Shown here one piece after another: positions 20,701 to 32,700 of a DNA stretch of 64,000 nucleotides. The notes under the pieces were generated by a model that saw only the letters and a program-made list of their open reading frames with translations, was not told the DNA's origin and did not search any database. Location of the stretch: the NCBI GenBank assembly GCA_903813345.2, contig CAIIXF020000010.1:34897425-34961424 (forward strand), given 5' to 3'. This DNA comes from Owenia fusiformis. Taxonomy: Eukaryota > Annelida > Polychaeta > Sabellida > Oweniidae. The number at the start of each line of letters is the position of its first letter. Position 1 is the first letter of the stretch. The position numbers and the translations under genes are program-made.

Positions 20701-23700
20701 ACATACTCACATATGAACTCTCTTTAAGACATACTCACATATGAACTCTCTTTAAGACATACTCACATATAAACTCTCTTTAAGACATGCTCACATATGA
20801 ATTCTCTTTAAGACATGCTCACATATAAACTCTCTTTAAAACATTCTCACATATAAATTCTCTTTAAGACTTGCTCACATATAAACTCTCTTTAAAACAT
20901 TCTCACATATGAACTCTCTTTAAGACATACTCACATATGAACTCCCTTTAAGACATGCTCACATATGAACTCTCTTTAAGACTTGCTCACATTTGAACTC
21001 TTTTAAGACATACTCACATATATACTCTCTTTAAGACATATTCACATATGAACTCCCTTTATGCCATACTCACATATGAACTATCTTTAAGACATACTCA
21101 CATATGAACTCTCTTTAAGACATACTCACATATGAACTCTCTTTAAGACATACTCACATATAAACTCTCTTTAAGACATGCTCACATATGAATTCTCTTT
21201 AAGACATGCTCACATATAAACTCTCTTTAAAACATTCTCACATATAAATTCTCTTTAAGACATACTCACATATAAACTCTCTTTAAGACATACTCACATA
21301 TAAACTCTCTTTAAGACATGCTCACATATGAATTCTCTGATGTGTTACTTAACCTCCCTATTATTGTGAATAATCAAGAAAAACAACAATTTTTGAAATC
21401 TTTTTATTTTTAGCAACTACAGACACTGGAGACCAACCTAAAAAGAAAAGAGCAAGAACCGATGCAACTGTGGAATCTGTAAGTTATAAGTGATTCATAA
21501 TTTTCTAAAATGTCTAATGAAACAAACATTGGTTTACAGTTACACTGTAGGTTAATTGCTTCCTTATGAAGCATTTTGACAAAAAGCTTCATAATCAAAA
21601 ATTTTTGAGATGTAACAGACGAAGCTTTTTGACAAACTTATTCATAAGAAAGCAATTTAACCTTGCTGTGTAGCAGGTACCATTTTTTCTTCTTTTTTGA
21701 ACATGCTTAGTTTGAAAAATAAATGTATGAAAAATATGACATTTTCGTGAAGTAACTCAAAATAAGCCAGTTTCTGGTGAATTATAATTGTAAAGATAAG
21801 CTGGAATTCGGTTAAAATCTCTAGGATAAATTTTAATGATAGTTAATTTTTTGGTTTGATGTTTAATATCAACTTAATAATTTCCAAGATTAGTATCTAG
21901 CTAATGTCGACAAGTAGATTTATTTTCAGTAGATATAATGTTCAAGGAATTAAAGATCTCAGAATTATAGTCCAAAAATAATGTTCAATGATGTTCCATT
22001 TATTTTAGCCATGGTAAAAATACATCTGATTCTGATCAATTAAACTTTTACATAAGATTTTTGTAATTTCAATTCAATTTTCTTTCAGCATGACAATTTT
22101 GGCAATTGAAGAATTCTATTTTTTAAATTTCAAAATGTTTATGACATTATCTAAAGATATCTATTCAGGTTTGATAAGGGAGTTTATTTTAGAGAGATGT
22201 CGAAAGATGAGGAGGTTTTATTTATTAAATTCCAAGACATTGAAAGTTGTGAGAATCATATATTTCAGTACCCAGTGGCGTTGTCCTCTAATTTTTAAAG
22301 TGGATATATTTTCAAGTCTGCCTTCTTGAAAGAATACTCATCATTGTGGGATGTACCAATCTTTGATGGCCAGTTTTGCCAGGACATGCATGTGCTCACT
22401 TTCGGACATGTTGGACCTTTTGCATAACGTCCATACAGGTTTGAATCGTGACATAATCCATACCACCAAGCCCCTGAGAACATGGTTGCGCAGTTCGAGC
22501 CATAGTCATCGTTATCTCTGTCCTTTGTAGAGAATTGCCGCCCGTTGTGATGTGGCATCGAATCCCCCGCTGTTCCTTTGTACCCGCCAATACCTTGGAA
22601 TAAATTATTGATGTTAAGGGCGAATTTAAAAGTGTAAACAACAGACCGTTTTTACTGAACATGAAAGTCACTATAAAAACGATAAAAAGAGCTTAACTTC
22701 CTTGATATTACTGAACAAATACCTAGTCGATAGTTGTCACACTGGTCTGCAACATTGAATACTGAATATTCTGCATAGGCTTGTTGGTTAGTTGGTGGCC
22801 ACATGGTTAAATCAATCCGCAATTTGTACCGTCCTTGTCGCAAAATGCTCACCAAGTTCTCAAGTCCAAGGAAATGTTCCCCATCGAGATTGCCAAAACC
22901 TAACTGGTATTCGGCCCAGGTTCGATAAAAGTCAACACTTCCATCAAAGCGTCTGGAAAGATAAAGCCATCCGCCATCACAGTAGACTTCTAGTTTTCTC
23001 CCTTCTCCCGTTTGGATGGTTTTTACGCCAGTAAAATCTGAGTCGTCACTGCAATCTCTTGGAAAGGCTGGTGAAACAGAATACAAGACATACCATATAC
23101 AACACTCTCAATTGCAATGTTCCTTATTAGGTTCCAGGGACCCAACAGTTTAAAAACGATGGGTCCTATGTATTTAAAAAAGTATGTCCCATAAAAATCA
23201 TGTAAAAAGTAACAGAAAAAATATACACCTAGAGATGATTTTTAATTAAAATGCCCATAGTTACTTCCATACAGTATCTAGAATACAAGACTTGCATAGC
23301 TGGAGTAATGTTGTTATTTGAGGATGGGCTGTCCAGCGGATGAGTTTCATGAGTTGCCTTTTCAATGATCTCTCTTTGAGTCACTATATTAAATTTTTTA
23401 AGCGACATCCTCTCACTTTTTTTTGAAATTAATTTGATATGTTTTGTGTTGATAAACTCTTTAAACTTTTACCTTCACATTTGTGTGCATCATTGTTAGA
23501 GCAACAGTTTTTCAGCCCAGCTTGAATTCCCGCTATGTCTGTCGCCAGATTCTTTATATCGTTGCGTTTACATATCGGATTCTGTTTAGGCTTATGTTTC
23601 ACATTTTTCTTTTTGGCTGCTGGCTTGCCTTCTGTGATGGAAATCACCAACAAAACCATGAGCAGTAGAACTGTGAACTTCATCATTGAGACTTTCAAGT

Positions 23701-26700
23701 AGAAATGTGAGCCGATTAGAAATTCTTAAAATGTCCGTCTGCTCTTTTTTGAAATGTCCGTCTGCTCATGCTTTTTTATGCCATTCTCTTAAAAATTTGA
23801 ATAAACTGCCTGATTTTCTTGCATTTCTATACAATTTTGAGTGTTGACTAAATATGTGTTTATTTTATTCCTTGCTACTTTCTATCTTTTCCACTCTATT
23901 TTGCAATTTAAAACATCAATGTGTGATTTTCATTTCACGGTTTTGTACAGTTGATCATAATGGTTTGTAGGAAAAACAAAACAATTTAATAAATATGCTG
24001 CAAAAACTTGAGATTAAATTGAGTTATTAAGGGCTTAATGTTTTGTATAACTACAATAGACCTGAGATAAATGGTCCATGGTAATGTTTCAAATTGTTCT
24101 CTCATTTTAAAATTATTTCTCCATATCTCGAATCAGTATTTATCTCATTCTATAAATGACATCTGTGGTGCACAGCTTATGAGAATGACTTAATATTCAT
24201 TTACTTGTTTATGAAATTGTTCATCAATATCCAAGTCCACCTTATGGACGGAACAAGAATGTGTCTAAATTACGAGCAATTTTCCTCCAACCTTGGTATT
24301 TTCCATCTTCACATGCCCGGACTTCACTCATGGAGGTGGAGTGAGCAAAGATGGGTATTTTCAGGAAAGAACTCTCCATCAATGTGTTGATGCTACAAAG
24401 TTTTATGATTACGACAAAAAGTTTTGAGTTTTTTGATAGCCTCTTTCATTATTTGAGAGTCAGTATAGATGAGTATTACCTTACTCATATTTGTGTTTTT
24501 CAGGAGGAATCCTTTATGACAAAGATTGAAGTAAAAGTGAAAGTTCCAGAAGAGCTGAAGCCATGGCTTGTTGATGACTGGGATATTATCTCAAGGCAGA
24601 AACAGGTATTTGAGTTTTTATTTATATTTATTTATTATTCTAATATGATACATGACATCAAAATAGCTAGAACAATTGATTTGCTGGTCTATATTGGAGT
24701 ATGTATGACCGCTAAAATTCTTAAATGCATGTAGTCATGTTTCTTGTCTGTTTATCATATTTGAATCGTAACAAGACCTCGATTGTATGATTTATGCCAA
24801 ATATACATGATATATGACCTCAAATTTTATGACCTCTGCCATGCAAGACAACACTATATTTGTCACCATGCTGTTTTTGTGGTAACTCTGCCATGTAAGA
24901 CAACACTATTGTAATATTTGTCACCATGCTGTTTTTGTGGTAACTCTGCCATGTAAGACAACACTATTGTAATATTTGTCACCATGCTGTTTTTGTGGTA
25001 ACTCTGCCATGCAAGACAACACTATTGTAATATTTGTCACCATGCTGTTTTTGTGGTAACTCTGCCATGCAAGACAACACTATTGTAATATTTGTCACCA
25101 TGCTGTTTTTGTGGTAACTCTGCCATGCAAGACAACACTATTGTAATATTTGTCACCATGCTGTTTTTGTGGTAACTCCGCCATCCAAGACAACACTATT
25201 TTAATATTATGTGATACCCTGTTTTTTTTCAGTTGGTAACTCTACCATGTAAGACAACAGTGGAAACAATTCTCGATGACTATGTGAAATACAAAACAAG
25301 CAGTAAAATAGGGGCTGCAAATAAGTAAGTCTCTCTCTTTCTAGTTTTCTAACTTTTAATTAATTTCTTTGAATTATACAAATAATGAGTTTCACTTTTC
25401 AGATATTTGTATATAAAACCACATGTACAGATATATCTATTTCTTACCTACAAATCGTTCCATAACGCAATATGTTGACATATATTATTTTTACATTTTC
25501 AAGCTCTAGTATAAAGTTGGTGTAAATAAAAATTGTTTATTACATACAATCCAACCTATTCCATGACATATGCTTACTCCCCTTATTTGGAGTAATTGGC
25601 AAGTCTAAAAAACACCCCTTTATAAAAAAGTGGACTGGCCCAAGTGGCCAATATCGATCCCCAACTCATTATGTATTCATATTTAATTCTTGCCACGTAG
25701 GAGTAATTGGAAAAATTTTCAAGTCAATATATATCGTACGATCTATTCACTCAACAAATTTCTGTTACTTATAAGTCAGAATTTGTTTTTTGAATAGAGA
25801 GTATCATAGTCATAACATTAGTCTAGTATGGCAGAACAGGGCTCTATTCAGGGTGAAATTACTTCTGAATTGAACTTGAACGGTCCCTCGACCTCGTCAA
25901 CTTTGACCGGGAATGAAGTGATAAACGACGTCTCTTTGGCTACCACATCCGTCACAGATTATGTCCAATCCTTAGTGGAAGAGGCGGTGACTAGGAAAAT
26001 GGCTACCCTTGGAAACAGGCCACCAACGAGACCTCCTTCTGACCGTAGAAGCCCGTCTTCAAGCTATTTACACAACTCGGAATACTCGCTTCCGAGAGAG
26101 CAGTCCCCCCGGAGCAGTAAGAAGGCCGTAGAGACGGGAAAACGAGGTAACGATTCGCACCGAAATGACACCAAATTTCGTGACTACAACTATTCCGCCA
26201 CACACCACGTGGACGTAAGTAGGTCAACTTTTCGAAATCGTTCAAGATCTCCCGTTTCTCAGCTTAGAAGCCCTTCTAGATTGTCTCACCACTCCTACTC
26301 TCACACTAATAGACCCTCTGATAGTTCGCCGAGTAGGATTTCCGGGACTTCACGTCAGGGAACTCAGAATTCACGATCCATTATCAACAATTTTAGTTCC
26401 AAAATTTCACAATCTCAACATTCAGATTCTAAACCTCGTATTTTGGATTCTGATGACAACGAGCCGTCTAAATCTAAATCCTCTGAAGAAGAAGCGGTCT
26501 TGTTAGTTCGTTCCTTATGGGATTCCACCATATCAGCCTTAGAAATTGACCAAGTCAACAGCTCCACTAATTCTAAAGAATCTTTGACTAGGGTAGCTCT
26601 CCAGAAAGTTGATGAATCTTCAGTCACTAAAGCTTCATTACCTTGTCCCCCAGTGTTCCATCAGTTGGTGCAGAATATCAATAATCAGATCTCATCTGCC

Positions 26701-29700
26701 ACTTCCGGTTTCAACACAAAGGGAAAACTCTTCAGAATCAAATCTTCAATTTATAGATTAGCCAAGGGAGATGATTCAGTCGTACGGCCCCTCAAACTCA
26801 ATAATTCACTTGGAAACTTAGTCCCAAATGATAAAACCTTCAGTGATTTCTTCAAGAATGCTGATACTAAAACTCAACTCTCCAATAAAAACTGGAAGGG
26901 TCTCGAAGAGAATTTGAGGGCTGTCCTTCAACCTTTGGTGTACTCAGAGTGGTATATAGGTTCTGTTTCAAAGTTAGTTACCCAACTCACAGCACACTTA
27001 TCCAACAACACGGATCCACTAGTTACCCAGTTGTTAGATTCCATGGGCGATTTACTCCTTAGGGGTTCGACAGCCTCTGTTACTGCTACTGAAGGTATTC
27101 TCAAGACTCTCACCAACTCAGCATTACTTCAACGTGATCTGATTCAAGAACAAGTACCAACACGCTTCCGCGAATCTATGAGGGTACTACCAGTTGAGCA
27201 TACATCTACCACTTTGTATCCAGAGTCACAACTTAAAGATTTGGTTGACTCAGCCTCCTCAAATCTGACAAACCAAGCACTAGTTACCTTGGCCCAGTCC
27301 AGTTCTAGATCTAGTAAAGACAAAGACAGGTCCCAACGCCAATCCAGGTCTGACTACAGGAAGAAATCCTCTAACAAAGATTGGTCCAAATCACAAGACA
27401 AACCCAAGTCAGATTTTCGTGATTCCAAGAAGAAATACGACAATAAAGGTGGTAAGCACTTCAACAAAGACAACAGATTCTCTAAGAAGTGACCATTCCA
27501 TGATCCCAATCTTCACAATTCCTCCATTTCCAGGACCTGTAGGGGGAAGATTGATGTTTTTCCTTCCGAATTGGAAGCTGTTAACGGAAGATCCGTTTAT
27601 ACTGAAGATGATCCAGGTAGGATACATCCCACAGATGAATTCAACTGTGACGTTATGCACCGAACCAAACCAGTTCGAGTCTTCAACATCGAGCAAAGCA
27701 GCTCGTTTCAGCAGAGTGGTAGAGGACCTTCTGCAAAAGAATGCTGTAGAAGAAGTTCTAAACAGACATTCCCCAGGGTTTTACAGCAATCTATTCTTGG
27801 TCAAGAAGAAGAATGGAGAAGACAGACCCGTCATCAATTTGAGAACTTTAAATCAAGTCTTAATAGTTCCCAAATTCAAAATGGAAACAGTACAGCAGTA
27901 CATGACCTCCTTCCAACAAGGCGAATGGGCAGTATCCTTGGACCTTCGGGATGCTTATCTTCATATAATGATGAAAGAGAACTTCCGGAAGTATCTCCGT
28001 TTTGTCGTCAACGGAAAAATTCTGCAATTTCGAGTCCTGCCTTTCGGTCTGGCAACAGCACCGATGATATTCACCAAGATCCTGGAACCCCTAGCCTCGT
28101 TCTTCCACAAGCTCGGGATAAAACTCCACCGGTATTTAGACGATTGGTTAATCCGAGGAGCATCGCCACAGGAAGTCTCAGATCACCTATGGATTGTGAT
28201 GACGGTGACGGAAAACCTTGGCTTCATCATCAATCACAAGAAATCGCAGTTGATTCCATTGCAGATCTTCGACTATGTAGGTGTACGGTGGGACCTTCAT
28301 CTAGGGATGTCCTATCCCCCCCAGGACAGAATAGACAAAATTCTACACCTAACAGACTGGTTCCTCACAGAAAGTCGAGCAACAGCCAAGCAGTGGATGT
28401 CTCTTCTGGGATTACTGGCATCAGCAGAGAAACAAGTCCCACTGGGGAGATTACACATGAGGTTCCTCCAACAATGCCTGTCTCAGAATTGGTCTCAACT
28501 CAGAGATCCATTGGACAAGATGATAACAGTAGATTGTACTGCAAGATTGGACCTGTTGTGGTGGAATCAAGGCCAGCATCTGGAGAAAGGGATGACTTTA
28601 GCTCCATTTTCACCAGAAGTGACAATATTCACAGATGCTTCAACAGCGATGTGGGGTGCTCACATGGATCGGAACATATCGAAAGAGTGCTGTGGAAACT
28701 GGTCCCAATCAGAATCCAACAACCACATAAACTGACTGGAACTAAAAGCCGTACAGAAAGCCCTTCAACACTTTCAGACTCACCTCCAAGGAAAGATGGT
28801 GTTAATTTGTGCAGACAACACAACTGCGACAACCTACCTCAACAAACAAGGGGGAACACAGTCAGCAAAACTGACAGAGTTATCTCGACAGATATGGTTA
28901 TGGGCCGATTTACATCAAGTCCGGCTTCGCGCAAGACATGTGCCAGGTCGACTGAATCGAAGAGCAGATCTGTTGAGCCGGGGAAACCAGATAGTTGCGA
29001 CAGAATGGTCTTTACATCCAGCAGTTGTCAAACAGATGTTCAAGATATGGGGAACTCCAAATCTAGACATGATGGCGACATGCTACAACAATCAACTACC
29101 AGTGTATGTCTCACCAATACAAGATCAAGCAGCTTGGGCAACAGACGCTCTATCCCTAAGCTGGCAAAATCTTCATCTGTACATCTATCCCCCCACGCCA
29201 GTGATAGGATTAGTTCTACAAAAGATAAAGGATCACGACTGTTTAGCTCTAGCAATCCTTCCAAAATGGCAGAATCAGCCGTGGTTCCCAGAACTATTGG
29301 ATCTTCTAGTGGACTATCCAAGGGAAATCCCCCCATGGGAGAAACTTCTCAAAATGCCAAGAAGTCAGATCTTCCATCAAAATCCAGAACTTTTCCATCT
29401 TCACGCTTGCAAACTCTCACGAAATCTCTCACTCAGAAGGGTTTTTCAACACAAGTGTCAAAAAGAATCGCATCAGATGCTAGAAGACCTTCCACCAACA
29501 GAGTCTATGATGCCAAATGGAAGAAGTTCTCTATTTGGTGTTCTGAGAGGAATCTGGATCCCTGCACAGTCTCTGTTCCAGAAATAGCTGACTTCTTACT
29601 TTATCTTCATTCAGTAAAGAAGTTAACAGTGAGTACCATTGAAGGTTATAGAACTGTCATCAATCAAGTCCTTCAACAATCAAGTGGCACATCACTCTCG

Positions 29701-32700
29701 TCGACTCAAGAAATCTCTGATCTGATCCATTCTTTCAAATTAGAAGATGCTCAGCCTAAAGATCTGATGCCTAAGTGGGATCTAGTGTTTGTACTACACG
29801 AGTTAACCAAACCTCCCTTCGAACCAATGTCGACAGCTGATCTCAAACACGTATCGTGGAAGACACTTTTCCTTCTACTGTTAGCTTCAGGGAAAAGACG
29901 TTCTGACATCCATGCCATAGACATTAGGCGTATACAATGGACTAGAAACAACTTGGAAGCGGTACTTTTCCCTTTTGTTGGTTTCCTGCCGAAATCATTG
30001 AATTGCGCAGAAGGACAGTCCAGATTCCAACCAATCACCATCAAGGCTCTAGCTAACTTCGTTGGAAATGAAACGCCAGATAAATTCTTATGTCCTGTGA
30101 GGGCCCTAAGATATTATCTTCAAGCCACAGTTCCTATCAGAGGATCCAGAAATAGACTTTTCATCCCCTTCAAGAAAGGATGCAGTTCTGATGTACACCC
30201 TAACACTCTCTCTAGTTGGGTGAAACAACTGTTGAACTATGTCTACAAGAATGCCTCAGAAGAAAGCAAGTTACAAGGGAAGATACGACCACACGAGACA
30301 AGAGCCATATCTTCCTCACTAGCTCTACAAGCCAATGCCTCATTAACAGCACTCTTCAAGACCTGTTCATGGGCATCCCACAACACCTTCACAAGTTACT
30401 ACCTCAGAGATGTGACTGTAATGGAGAAAGGCATGCACAAGCTGGGCCCGGTGGTACTAGCTGGCACTCTCTGCAACTTTTAGACGTAAGTGTTTCTTCA
30501 CTCACTCTATATCTGCAGATGGATTCACGTGGGAAGCTTGGCCTCGACTGTTTTGCAGAAGGGTTCAACTCAACTAGCTTGTGACCTGGACCCTTGAAGA
30601 ACTGCAACGGTTACCTCGTTTGGTTTAAACGGCCCTTTCTTGGTTAACCAGTCTCTATTCATAGGAGTTGGTCATTACCCTTAAATGGCTAAGACTGCTC
30701 ACTCTGATAGGACATAACAGTCTCCAGTTGGACATGTAACAGCCTCCGTCTTGGATCCAACTAGCAGATGGGGGTAATGGTACATGTACTATTCTTTGGG
30801 TGACATCTCATTAGGATGGTAATATAGTTCTTTTGTACTTTTAGTAACGAGGTCCCCACCTCCTTAACTTTTTATTCAGCATATGTCATGGAATAGGTTG
30901 GATTGTATGTAATTGAGAAATTTTACCAGTAAATTTTCTATTAATTACAATACAAACCTATTCCATGACCAGAGGCCCACCCAGCCTCCCCGCCTTTGGG
31001 AAAATGGAGGTTATTTATTTATTTTGTTAGCGTATTAAATATGAATACATAATGAGTTGGGGATCGATATTGGCCACTTGGGCCAGTCCACTTTTTTATA
31101 AAGGGGTGTTTTTTAGACTTGCCAATTACTCCAAATAAGGGGAGTAAGCATATGTCATGGAATAGGTTTGTATTGTAATTAATAGAAAATTTACTGGTAA
31201 AATTTCTCAATTTCTGGGTAATATCAAAGCACAATGATTTAGTTAAAAAAATAAAAATCTTCGCGCGGGATTCGAACCCAGGCCACCTGCGTACTCAGGG
31301 AGCATTCTACCGCTGAGCTACCAGTTTAGTACGAACAAGAAGAGTAATTTAACGTTACTTATTTTAAGTGTTATAATTTGGTAGTGACGTCATGTTCTAA
31401 ATTTAGAAACCTTCCAAACATCATATCGATGCCGACAATTGAAGCAATTCAAAGAACAATCTTTGTAATGACACATTTATCTTGAGTATTTTAACACGAG
31501 ATTTGCCCCATTTGTTCATCATTGTATAATCTTTCATTAAGCTCAAAATGATAAAGTTCACCCCCGGAACAACTCTAGATTGCGTTTCGGGGCAAACAGC
31601 AGCTTAATTATGCACTATTCAAGGGTTTGCTCGGGAATTTGACACGCAGTATTATTCAGCTAATTATTTCCAGCTAATATTGCTGCCAGATTATCTATGG
31701 GAGTTTGACTCAATAGGTTGCTTAATTCTAGGGTGTGGAATCTGACCCAATTTTTTGACAAAAGCCAACCCCTTCCTGCATGGGCAACGATCTCACATAA
31801 ATCTTTGAATGGTATTCTCTATAATATTAAAGGTCCACTATTCTATATATTATTAGTTCATCAGCAAGGATTAATTTGTCCCATTTTGGTTTTACTCTGT
31901 GTATTCTACACACCAGATATTACCACTGTGTTCTCCTACTAATAAATGTCCCTCATTGTCCACTGCTACAGCTGTAGGCCTCCGTAAACCATCTGATTCT
32001 GCCTAAGGGTATTGGATGAATTTGCCATCTGGGTATAACAGATGAACTCTGTTGTTGCTTGTGTCAGCCACTATGATATTGTCAGCTCTATCTGTACAGG
32101 GACTGTGCAGCTAGTTCAATCCATCTACACATGTTCCATACCTGAACAGCAACTGACTATCTCTTGTGATACCAGTTACACAGTGTGCCCCAGACTCGGG
32201 CAAAATCACATCATCATCACTATTTATGGCTACAGAGAAGAGACATTTGAAATCTGTGTTGAACTTGGTCAAGATAGCACCAGTTATATTGTCAATATGG
32301 TAGAAAGAGTTGGTCATTTCATCACATATAACAAGTTCCCCTCTTGAGTTCACTGCAATACATCCACATATCAGTCCATCTAGTTTTAGATCTCTGCAGT
32401 GGCTGCCGTCCTGGTTGTATATGTGCACTGTGTCACTCCGACTACTGAGGAGTATCTCATTATCTTTTGCAGCAATGCAATGGAAGCCATCACCAAATTC
32501 AGTCTACAAAGTCAGGTCTTTGTTGAAGATGTATGCTGCTGTCGCATATAGCCAGTAGCAACTACAACATTCCTATTTGTTTTTGCCTCTGTAACAAATG
32601 GCAGGTGGTGACAGTTCCTTTAGGTGTAACCTTTCTCATGGTAACTTTACTGAATTCTATTTTATGATCAGACACTTCACCTCTTTGAATATTGAATGTA

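Larger units (their letters stand above)
25539..31212 (+). mobile_element. DIRS-type tyrosine-recombinase retrotransposon in MRG15 intron 8
   Basis: The element is about 5.67 kb and in sense orientation to MRG15. It has inverted terminal repeats (25539-25685 and 31036-31212) and an internal complementary region (30879-30969). That region joins the complements of both outer ends, which is the diagnostic DIRS layout for a circular intermediate. It has three ORFs: gag-like, RT/RNase H with a methyltransferase-like domain, and tyrosine recombinase. Both ends share ATT and there is no longer target duplication, as expected for recombinase-mediated insertion. The ITRs look almost identical, so insertion is recent. 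One in-frame TGA interrupts the RT ORF. Confidence 0.95.

Noticed and set aside
27571-29370. N-terminal 600 codons of the recombinase frame as a distinct protein domain
   Set aside because: The sequence overlaps the RT ORF and has no recognisable motif. It is kept only as an open extension.
31262-31335. Functional tRNA gene
   Set aside because: A and B boxes are present, but the acceptor stem does not pair and the anticodon stem is broken.
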